A stretch of DNA of 5,047 bases from Oscillospiraceae bacterium (GTDB lineage Bacteria > Bacillota > Clostridia > Oscillospirales > Ruminococcaceae): positions 1 to 5,047 of the forward strand of contig JARBTU010000150.1 of the NCBI GenBank assembly GCA_029240015.1. The letters run 5' to 3'. Below the pieces are notes generated by a model, which did no database searches, had not been told where the DNA came from, and saw only the letters and a program-made list of their open reading frames with translations. Position numbers and translations under genes: made by a program. Positions 1-5,047 of the stretch are shown here, one piece after another. Each line of letters starts with the position of its first letter. Positions within the stretch are counted from its first letter, which is position 1.

Positions 1-1548
1 ACTGTATATATCATACGCAGCTACCTTAATCTCATTTTGTTTTCCAGGAACAAAATGAGTTATAAGGACTTTCGCCTTTTCCTTTTTTTCTTCCTCCCAG
101 AACTTTACGTTCTCTGTTTTATACCACTTCCCGTTAAGAAAAACTTCAAAACGGTTTAACTCGTTTTTAGATTGTGGATAATCAAATGTGATAGTCCCTA
201 ATATTCCAGCATTTTCAACAACATTTAAGTTCCCATTGTCAGAAAAAACCGGGGCTTGTGTATTTTTTTGGGATTGTTCATATGGAAGACTGATTGTTCT
301 GATTTGGACCCATTCATTTCTAATATGGTCAAAACCTTTAATCACAATCCTGTCAGTGTAGACATCGGTGAAAATACTCTGAGAAGCATCAGATATTAAA
401 TCGCTCCCATAGTAAACCATAAACGTGGAAGCCGTGTTGACCATTGTAAAATCGCCTTCATAAATAGAATTTACATGCTCCACTGTTCTGTGGCTGTGCC
501 CACTGTAAAGAACAATCTGCGGATACTTCTTTAATATTCCTTTGAGCCTTTCATCTCTTTCATAATTGATATATCCGCTTCCGTACACCGTGTTACTAAG
601 CGGCTGATGACACATAAGAAAAATCGGTTTGGACGGATCTGCTTGTGCAGCTTGGCTGAGCGTCTGCTCCAACCAAGTATACTGCTCTTCAGACATTACA
701 AGATTATCCTCATACTCTTTATTGGTCACTCGAGAAAATTCCGACCCTATTGTAATAAACTGATATCCTTTTACCTCTTTTTTATAATATACTTTCCCTC
801 CGGAAAGTCCAAACTGCTGAACAAATCGACTGGTGTAATCCTGATCGTTTGCTATAGGCGCGGTCACTGTAGGACGTGCACTTTCATAAAACTCATGATT
901 GCCTATCGACACAAAAATCTTGCTTCTGTCTATTTTCTTGGAATCAAGAATATTGCTCACCTTTATATATTCACTCACTGCACCACTATCTGTTATGTCA
1001 CCGACAAGAGCAAGCAAGTCATAATTAGGCATATATCTCAAATGATTGTCAAGGGCTTTTTCAAACCTTGCATTGGCTGTTACGCCATTAACATGCGTAT
1101 CACTCATTGCACCGAAACTCAACAAAGGCTTTTCTGAGGATGAAACTTCAAACCATACATTTTTGGAAAGCTTGGAGGTCCCTCCGTTTTTGTATGTAAT
1201 ATCACAATCAATTTTAATGCATATGCCGCCGGATTGCTCACTCGAAAATTCAAAACCATATTGATTTTTACTCTCAAGTTCAGGGCTTTCAATTACGCTA
1301 ATCTCTCCGGGCCCTTGGATGATCGAGGCGCTATACGTCGCCTGCGCTCCTTTTCCCGCGCTTGTTTCATATCCGATGACAAAATTAACGGTTTCTTTTT
1401 CTTTCAACCCGGTTTGCAATTTCTTACTGGTGGAAACAACAAGTTTTGCGCTCGTCGTTTCAGCAGCGAAAGCAACCAAAGGAATAATCATTATCATGTT
1501 GCACAAAACTAATGTCAATGCTATGAATTTCTTAATGTTTTTTTTCAT
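1..1548 (-). CDS. Exported calcineurin-like metallophosphoesterase, C-terminus cut off by window edge
   Basis: Reading from ATG at 1548, 516 codons stay open to base 1 and no stop is reached, so the protein is partial. Residues 1-29 form a signal peptide (MKKNIKK, a hydrophobic stretch, then VAFA-AE), so the protein is exported. Residues 30-138 look like a beta-rich domain. Residues 141-405 are a calcineurin-like phosphoesterase domain with the full metal-ligand set: SDTH (D150, H152), GDITDSG (D184), GNHE (N217, H218), CHQP (H314) and GHSH (H351, H353). This predicts an active two-metal phosphatase or phosphodiesterase. From about residue 432 an Ig-like or fibronectin-like beta domain begins and is cut by the edge. 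The substrate cannot be read from the motifs; extracellular nucleotides, phosphodiesters or phosphorylated glycans are all possible. The start is fixed by the signal peptide, because no other start codon lies upstream before an in-frame stop. No Shine-Dalgarno sequence precedes it. It has its own promoter and is separated from the permease by a strong terminator. Confidence 0.93.
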   Translation of the reverse strand, partial: MKKNIKKFIALTLVLCNMIMIIPLVAFAAETTSAKLVVSTSKKLQTGLKEKETVNFVIGYETSAGKGAQATYSASIIQGPGEISVIESPELESKNQYGFEFSSEQSGGICIKIDCDITYKNGGTSKLSKNVWFEVSSSEKPLLSFGAMSDTHVNGVTANARFEKALDNHLRYMPNYDLLALVGDITDSGAVSEYIKVSNILDSKKIDRSKIFVSIGNHEFYESARPTVTAPIANDQDYTSRFVQQFGLSGGKVYYKKEVKGYQFITIGSEFSRVTNKEYEDNLVMSEEQYTWLEQTLSQAAQADPSKPIFLMCHQPLSNTVYGSGYINYERDERLKGILKKYPQIVLYSGHSHRTVEHVNSIYEGDFTMVNTASTFMVYYGSDLISDASQSIFTDVYTDRIVIKGFDHIRNEWVQIRTISLPYEQSQKNTQAPVFSDNGNLNVVENAGILGTITFDYPQSKNELNRFEVFLNGKWYKTENVKFWEEEKKEKAKVLITHFVPGKQNEIKVAAYDIYS

Positions 1549-1560
1549 GGTATAAAAATT

Positions 1561-1623
1561 AGAGAATGCTAAGCAGTTTTTGCTGGAGACAGCATGTCAA
1601 AATCGAATAATTCGCAATTCTCT
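1561..1623 (-). promoter_or_regulatory. Potentially structured 5' leader of the phosphoesterase gene
   Basis: Between the predicted promoter and the start codon, an outer inverted repeat pairs AGAGAATGC (1561-1569) with GCAATTCTCT (1614-1623), nine pairs with one bulged base. It encloses a smaller perfect stem, TGCTG and CAGCA around a four-base loop (1581-1594), and a weak stem at 1604-1614. Together they could form a branched fold ending 12 bases before the ATG. I could not match it to any known riboswitch class. On the plus strand the inner loop is GAGA, a GNRA-type tetraloop, so the transcribed orientation is not certain. A short frame of 19 codons (1628-1569, beginning MKENCELF) overlaps the fold and could be a leader peptide. 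A chance repeat in AT-rich DNA is the alternative. Confidence 0.35.
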
Positions 1624-1646
1624 TTCATTCCCCCCTATATCATATT

Positions 1647-1675
1647 ATTATACACCATTGCTTGTTTTATTTCAT
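1647..1675 (-). promoter_or_regulatory. Predicted vegetative promoter of the phosphoesterase gene
   Basis: On the minus strand the -10 hexamer is a perfect TATAAT (1652-1647). It is preceded at a 17-base spacing by ATGAAA (1675-1670), a 4 of 6 match to the sigma-A -35 element. Transcription would start near 1640, giving a leader of roughly 90 bases. The site lies just downstream of the permease terminator, which fits an independent transcription unit. Confidence 0.6.
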
Positions 1676-1714
1676 TAGTTTATATTCAAAATTAATATTT
1701 TAAATTTATCCAGT

Positions 1715-1756
1715 AAAAAACACTCGGTTGCAGTTGTTGCAACCGAGTGTTTTTTT
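1715..1756 (-). terminator. Strong intrinsic terminator after the purine permease, potentially bidirectional
   Basis: CACTCGGTTGCA (1721-1732) and TGCAACCGAGTG (1738-1749) form a perfect 12-bp stem around a 5-base loop. It is flanked by six A residues on the left and seven T residues on the right. Read on the minus strand, the hairpin is followed by TTTTTT and starts 24 bases after the permease stop codon, so it ends that gene. The T run on the other side means it would also stop transcription on the plus strand. Confidence 0.95.
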
Positions 1757-1773
1757 ATCTGATAAAAAATCTT

Positions 1774-3234
1774 TTATAGTTTAAGGATAGCAAGCATTAC
1801 AAAGTTTAGGATGAACAATAACGTAGAAATAATAAGAATAGGATTTAATTGTTTTACCTGACCTTTGCAAATCTTAACGAGGCAATAGAAGATGAATCCT
1901 GCTGCGATTCCATATGAAATGCTGTAGCAGAATGCCATAAACACACCTGCAAAGAAAGCCGGGATTGCTTCGTCTAAATCATCCCATTTGATTTCTTTGA
2001 AAGAGGACATCATCATGATACCAACAGCAATTAAAGCCGGAGCCGTTGCAGCTGCAGGAATTATTCCTACAATAGGAGCAAGAACGATACAAATAAGAAA
2101 CAGTATTGCTGTAATTACACTTGTAAATCCTGTGCGTCCGCCAGCGCCAATTCCTGCTGCGCTTTCTACATATGTAGTTGTATTGGAAGTACCAAAAACA
2201 GCACCAATCGATGTAGCAACTGCGTCAGCACAAAGTGCTCTATCCATTTTGGATTTGAAGCCACTGCTGTTTTCCATTGCTTTTTCATCTTCAGCACTGA
2301 AGATGCCGCTTCTGCGTCCTGTACCAACAAAAGTACCAATGGTGTCAAAGGTATCGGATAAACTAAATGCAAAAATTGTTACCAATACAAGAGGAATTTT
2401 AGATGCGTCAGTAAATAAAGAACCTGCTCCCTCTGCGCCAAAGGCTGCGCCAAAGGTTGTTCCTAATTCACTAAAGGATTTGCCTATATCCGCGGTAGTG
2501 CTAAATTTAGAAAAATCTATGAGTCCTAGACTAGCGCCCATATTATCACCAATCAATGTTGCAATAATTCCAATTAGTGTTGTACCGATAATACTGATTA
2601 ATATAGCTCCTCTTACTTTAAGAACCAATAAAACAGCCAACAAAAGAAGTCCTACTAAAGCAAGAATAACCGCTGGATTATTAAATGAAACAAGTGCAGG
2701 AACTGCACTTGAACTTGCAACAACCGTTCCGCTGTCAAAAAGCTGATAGGTGCCTGGATCAGATGTGAACTTTAAAAATCCCCCATCCTTAAGTCCTATG
2801 TAAGCGATAAAGATACCGATTCCTCCGCCAATTGCATGTTGGATGCTGGAAGGAATGGCCTTAATAATCGCTTTTCTGATTTTTGTTACGGTGATAATAA
2901 TATTTATAATCCCGCAAAGAAAAACCATAAACAAAGCTTGCTGCCATTTAAAGTTTAACCCAAAACAAACCGTAAATGTGAAAAATGCGTTGAGCCCCAT
3001 TCCCGGAGCCTGTGCATAAGGAACATTTGCAAAAAGACCCATAATCAAGGTGCCGATTGCAGCTGCAATGATGGTTGCTAAGAATACGCCGCCCCAGGGC
3101 ATCCCTGTTTTGGATAAGATAATCGGGTTTACAACGATAATGTACGCCATTGTGAAGAATGTTGTGAAACCGGCAACAACCTCAGTGGACAATTTTGTGC
3201 CATTTTCTTTAAACTTAAAAAAGCTTTCCAACAT
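1774..3234 (-). CDS. NCS2 family purine base permease (AzgA/PbuG type)
   Basis: This 486-residue protein, a typical length for the family, is a polytopic inner-membrane carrier that should import hypoxanthine, guanine or adenine with a cation. Family landmarks are present in order: the N-terminal E-F-F-KFKENGTKLSTEVVAG stretch leading into the first helix with MAYIIVVNP (about 29-37); AQAPGMGLNAFF (74-85); SDTFDTIGTFVGTG (about 293-306); and GTSNTTTYVESAAG (348-361) followed by a glycine-rich loop. These match the AzgA/PbuG/PbuO branch rather than the uracil/xanthine branch. Which purine is preferred cannot be told from the sequence. The start at 3234 is chosen because AGGAGG (3250-3245) lies 10 bases before it. 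An in-frame ATG at 3264 would add ten residues but has no ribosome binding site, and its extension would contain that AGGAGG. It has its own promoter and terminator, so it appears monocistronic. All key motifs are intact. Confidence 0.95.
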   Translation of the reverse strand: MLESFFKFKENGTKLSTEVVAGFTTFFTMAYIIVVNPIILSKTGMPWGGVFLATIIAAAIGTLIMGLFANVPYAQAPGMGLNAFFTFTVCFGLNFKWQQALFMVFLCGIINIIITVTKIRKAIIKAIPSSIQHAIGGGIGIFIAYIGLKDGGFLKFTSDPGTYQLFDSGTVVASSSAVPALVSFNNPAVILALVGLLLLAVLLVLKVRGAILISIIGTTLIGIIATLIGDNMGASLGLIDFSKFSTTADIGKSFSELGTTFGAAFGAEGAGSLFTDASKIPLVLVTIFAFSLSDTFDTIGTFVGTGRRSGIFSAEDEKAMENSSGFKSKMDRALCADAVATSIGAVFGTSNTTTYVESAAGIGAGGRTGFTSVITAILFLICIVLAPIVGIIPAAATAPALIAVGIMMMSSFKEIKWDDLDEAIPAFFAGVFMAFCYSISYGIAAGFIFYCLVKICKGQVKQLNPILIISTLLFILNFVMLAILKL

Positions 3235-3244
3235 AAAAATACTT

Positions 3245-3250
3245 CCTCCT
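3245..3250 (-). promoter_or_regulatory. Shine-Dalgarno sequence that decides the permease start
   Basis: A perfect AGGAGG on the minus strand sits 10 bases before ATG 3234. It lies inside the reading frame that would begin at ATG 3264, which has only AAAAAGT in front of it. The downstream start is therefore preferred. Confidence 0.85.
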
Positions 3251-3297
3251 GTTTTTTCAGCCATACTTTTTGACTTTAATTAGTTAATATATTATTA

Positions 3298-3326
3298 AGT
3301 ATATTTTATCAAAGTGTAAAAATCAA
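3298..3326 (-). promoter_or_regulatory. Predicted sigma-A promoter of the purine permease
   Basis: TTGATT (3326-3321, 4 of 6 match to TTGACA) and TATACT (3303-3298, 5 of 6 match to TATAAT) are separated by exactly 17 bases on the minus strand. The predicted start near 3291 leaves a leader of under 60 bases, too short for a purine riboswitch with its expression platform. Just upstream, AAAAGTGAACATT (3343-3331) weakly resembles a PurR box but lacks its central CC, so regulation by PurR is only a guess. Confidence 0.6.
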
Positions 3327-3424
3327 GAAGAATGTTCACTTTTTGTTTTAATAAATAAAAATTTGTCATTTTCACGAAAAAAACATACTAAAATATAATA
3401 TTTTTAACAATTTGCTTTGAAAAC

Positions 3425-3455
3425 GAAGAAAAGATTAGGTCGAAAGGCCTAATCT
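3425..3455 (-). terminator. Intrinsic terminator of the spoIIP operon
   Basis: AGATTAGGTC (3432-3441) pairs with GGCCTAATCT (3446-3455) over ten base pairs, including one G-T pair, around a four-base loop. Read on the minus strand it is followed by TTTTCTTCGTTTTC, an imperfect T-rich tail. It begins 12 bases after the stop codon of the small gene at 3467, which places it at the end of the two-gene unit. Confidence 0.8.
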
Positions 3456-3466
3456 CCTCTTTGTTT

Positions 3467-3778
3467 TCATATGGAAATCCATTGATTCAGAGCTTTTTTT
3501 AACTGCAAAAATATTCGGACTCTATTGGGAATCATCTGGTCGTTCTTTTTAATCAGCTTTTCCGCTTTATTGGGAAGATCTAAATTTAAATTATAAATAT
3601 TTCCAAATATATTTATTTCAGCCTGTTTATCGTCATATTTTACTGCATACAAAGCTAGTTCTTTTCCCTTAATTACTTTTTCATTGTTTGATATGGTAAT
3701 ATATGAAAAGGATATCCCGCTGCAAATCAACAATGTAATAGCAAAGGATAATAAAAAAGTTCTTGTGTGGTTCTTCAT
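3467..3778 (-). CDS. Small membrane-anchored or exported protein of unknown function, downstream of spoIIP
   Basis: I do not recognise this 103-residue protein. Residues 1-7 are basic and polar (MKNHTRT). They are followed by a hydrophobic stretch at about 8-28, consistent with a single membrane anchor or an uncleaved signal. The remaining 75 residues are hydrophilic and lysine-rich and would lie outside the membrane. They include an acidic-polar middle part (YDDKQAEINIFGN, about 48-60) and a basic C-terminal helix (residues 86-100). The coding status is well supported: GAGG (3788-3785) lies six bases before the ATG, the gap to the spoIIP stop is only 15 bases, and a terminator follows the stop codon. 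Co-transcription with spoIIP suggests expression during sporulation, possibly as a membrane protein of the mother cell or engulfing membrane. That role is inferred from position only. Confidence 0.8.
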   Translation of the reverse strand: MKNHTRTFLLSFAITLLICSGISFSYITISNNEKVIKGKELALYAVKYDDKQAEINIFGNIYNLNLDLPNKAEKLIKKNDQMIPNRVRIFLQLKKALNQWISI

Positions 3779-3793
3779 TCATTTCCTCGTTTT

Positions 3794-4963
3794 TTATTTT
3801 AATGCGTTTAATGTTTTAACCAATGATTTTCCTACGAGTTGCCCCGTATAGACAGCTTCATCCAGACTATTTGCGCTTGACCCCATTTCTAATAAAATCG
3901 AACCTGTCGTCAGGTTTTGATTGTACTTCCTGTAGTCAAACAATATCGGTCTTGTAAGTCCTTTGTAGTCGCCTTCCATTTGGGACTGCAGCATAGAAGA
4001 AAATCTTAGGTTTTTGAAATAGTTTGGATAGTTCATTGTTCCGTCGTCACATCCGGATATAATCATAACCTGCGCCGCGTTTTTTCCGTTGATTTTTACC
4101 ACAGGTGCTATTCTGGTGCCGTCCTGCTGTTGAATCGCATCTCGATGGACGTCCAAAACAACCTTAATACTCGGATACTTTTTAAGATAGTTTTTGACCG
4201 TCACTACCGAACGGTCATACGATCCTGTATAAGATGGATAGTCATGTTTGGTGGTATCATGCAGCACTCCTATTCCTGCTGACTTAAGTTGTTTTTCAAT
4301 TTCGTCTGCTACCCTGACCATATTTTTATTATTATCTGTCGATCTTGAGTTATACGATTTGTCATAAAAGTTTCTGGCGGTCGGTTCATAGCTTTCGGTC
4401 GTATGTGTATGCATGATTAACACTTGCGGGGAGGATCCTTTTGTAATCTTAAAAACAGGCTTTTGAGTAACTTCTGCTTTAATTTTATCTACCGAAAGTT
4501 TCGTAACATTTTTAATATACGCTCCGTTTTTAAGAGGAACATAAATACTTGTGCTCCCTGCCGTGTAGTGTTTTCTTATGACGGTTCCGGTATTTTTAGG
4601 CTTACTTGTAGAAGAAGAGGAAGTAAGCGCCGTTTGAGAGGATGTCTTTTGTGAGCTTGTAACTTTTGAGCTTGATGGCTCCGCACTGGATACAAAATCC
4701 GAGCTTTGTGAATTTGAGGCATCAAGCGTCACATTGTCTGTGCTGGTTGTTGTATTAATTGCGTCATTTATCAGCAAAGCCCCACCTTCGGGCATCGAAA
4801 ATCCTGCAGAAATAATTGCGGCCTTAGATGCCGCTACGCTTAAATATGGAAGTGATGCTATCATAAGCTTGAAAAGCGTTGGCACCATTACCAACACCAA
4901 AAGACAGCACGCGGCTTTTTTGTATTTGTTTTTTACTCTTGTCCTCATTCTTTTTTTACGCAC
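3794..4963 (-). CDS. spoIIP: Stage II sporulation protein P, engulfment peptidoglycan hydrolase
   Basis: SpoIIP works with SpoIID and SpoIIM at the sporulation septum. It cuts peptide cross-links and removes stem peptides from peptidoglycan so that the mother-cell membrane can engulf the forespore. In this 389-residue copy, a very basic N-terminus is followed by one membrane anchor (about residues 17-43). A Ser/Thr-rich linker (about 70-127) follows, and then the conserved hydrolase domain (about 165-389). Hallmarks are LIMHTHTTESYEP (H185, H187, E190), VVLDVHRD (H273, D275), and ILLEMGSSANSLDEA near the end (E359), which fit the metal-binding catalytic centre of the family. The GTG at 4963 is preferred as start because AGAAGGTGA lies five bases before it. 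A GTG at 4972 would add three residues but is part of that ribosome binding site. The neighbour expected upstream in many species, the spore protease gene gpr, would lie outside the window. The gene appears intact and is followed closely by a small membrane-protein gene. Confidence 0.96.
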   Translation of the reverse strand: MRKKRMRTRVKNKYKKAACCLLVLVMVPTLFKLMIASLPYLSVAASKAAIISAGFSMPEGGALLINDAINTTTSTDNVTLDASNSQSSDFVSSAEPSSSKVTSSQKTSSQTALTSSSSTSKPKNTGTVIRKHYTAGSTSIYVPLKNGAYIKNVTKLSVDKIKAEVTQKPVFKITKGSSPQVLIMHTHTTESYEPTARNFYDKSYNSRSTDNNKNMVRVADEIEKQLKSAGIGVLHDTTKHDYPSYTGSYDRSVVTVKNYLKKYPSIKVVLDVHRDAIQQQDGTRIAPVVKINGKNAAQVMIISGCDDGTMNYPNYFKNLRFSSMLQSQMEGDYKGLTRPILFDYRKYNQNLTTGSILLEMGSSANSLDEAVYTGQLVGKSLVKTLNALK

Positions 4964-4968
4964 TCTTT

Positions 4969-4977
4969 TCACCTTCT
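4969..4977 (-). promoter_or_regulatory. Ribosome binding site overlapping an alternative GTG start of spoIIP
   Basis: AGAAGGTGA differs at one base from the ideal AGGAGGTGA. It ends five bases before the GTG at 4963. Its own GTG (4972-4970) is in frame and could be taken as the start by automatic callers, but it would then have no Shine-Dalgarno sequence of its own. Confidence 0.65.
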
Positions 4978-5001
4978 AATTTTGATATACATTATTGTTA
5001 T

Positions 5002-5032
5002 ATTGTATAAAAACAAGACTACAATAATATAT
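5002..5032 (-). promoter_or_regulatory. Possible sigma-E-type (mother-cell) promoter of spoIIP
   Basis: On the minus strand, TATACAAT (5009-5002) matches the sigma-E -10 consensus CATACAAT at 7 of 8 positions. ATATATT (5032-5026) resembles the -35 element KMATATT but lies 16 bases away, slightly more than the usual 14-15. spoIIP is known to be sigma-E dependent in Bacillus subtilis. The match is suggestive only, since the region is very AT-rich. A promoter further upstream, outside the window, is equally possible. Confidence 0.35.
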
Positions 5033-5047
5033 ATGCTTTTGGGCAAA

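Noticed and set aside
607..1555. Several overlapping plus-strand open frames of 72-176 codons
   Set aside because: They are antisense to the phosphoesterase, which has an intact frame, signal peptide and complete metal motifs. They lack plausible domains.
1988..2746. A long plus-strand open frame of 252 codons across the permease gene
   Set aside because: It lies wholly antisense to the permease, whose family motifs are unmistakable. Its translation is low-complexity, rich in A, I, P and S, as expected from reading hydrophobic codons backwards.
3331..3343. A PurR-box-like sequence AAAAGTGAACATT upstream of the permease promoter
   Set aside because: It lacks the central CC of the Bacillus PurBox, and no second, inverted box is found at the expected spacing. 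It is too weak to annotate.
3390..3404. A perfect AT-only palindrome AAAATATAATATTTT in the spoIIP-operon/permease gap
   Set aside because: Such dyads arise easily by chance in AT-rich spacers, and it lies more than 60 bases upstream of the predicted -35 element. Nothing ties it to a regulator.
3376..3410. A second possible promoter, TTGTTA and TATGTT with a 17-base spacer, upstream of the permease
   Set aside because: The match is weaker than TTGATT/TATACT nearer the gene, and it overlaps the AT-only palindrome. It is kept only as a remote alternative.
4424..4979. Plus-strand open frames of 76 and 81 codons over spoIIP
   Set aside because: They are antisense to the conserved SpoIIP coding region and show no recognisable protein features.

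Overview
The window is AT-rich DNA from an endospore-forming, low-GC member of the Firmicutes. Clostridia is the likeliest class. The main reasons are an intact SpoIIP sporulation gene, strong purine-rich ribosome binding sites on most genes, and a PbuG/AzgA-type purine permease. No finer taxonomic placement can be supported from the sequence alone. Every convincing gene lies on the minus strand, so transcription runs from high to low coordinates.

Layout in transcription order: (1) 5047-4964 holds a possible sporulation-type promoter and the ribosome binding site of spoIIP. (2) spoIIP (4963-3794) encodes the peptidoglycan hydrolase of the engulfment machinery. Fifteen bases later comes a small gene of unknown function (3778-3467) with an N-terminal membrane segment or signal. 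The pair looks like a two-gene operon closed by a hairpin at 3455-3432. (3) 3431-3235 carries a good vegetative promoter for the next gene and no recognisable purine riboswitch. (4) A purine permease of the NCS2/AzgA type (3234-1774) follows and ends at a very strong hairpin terminator (1749-1721). (5) 1714-1549 carries a separate promoter and a leader with folding potential. (6) An exported calcineurin-like metallophosphoesterase starts at 1548 and runs off the left edge of the window.

Three transcription units with unrelated jobs therefore sit in tandem: engulfment during sporulation, uptake of purine bases, and a cell-surface or secreted phosphoesterase. Nothing shows that they act in one pathway. 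The permease and the phosphoesterase could both serve nucleotide salvage if the phosphoesterase cleaves extracellular nucleotides, but that is speculation.

No mobile element, tRNA, rRNA, CRISPR array or integration site was seen, and this looks like ordinary chromosome. The least explained stretch is 1549-1714. It contains an inverted repeat in the phosphoesterase leader, a phosphoesterase start codon without a Shine-Dalgarno sequence, and tiny open frames on both strands. One of these is a 33-residue hydrophobic frame on the plus strand with its own ribosome binding site.
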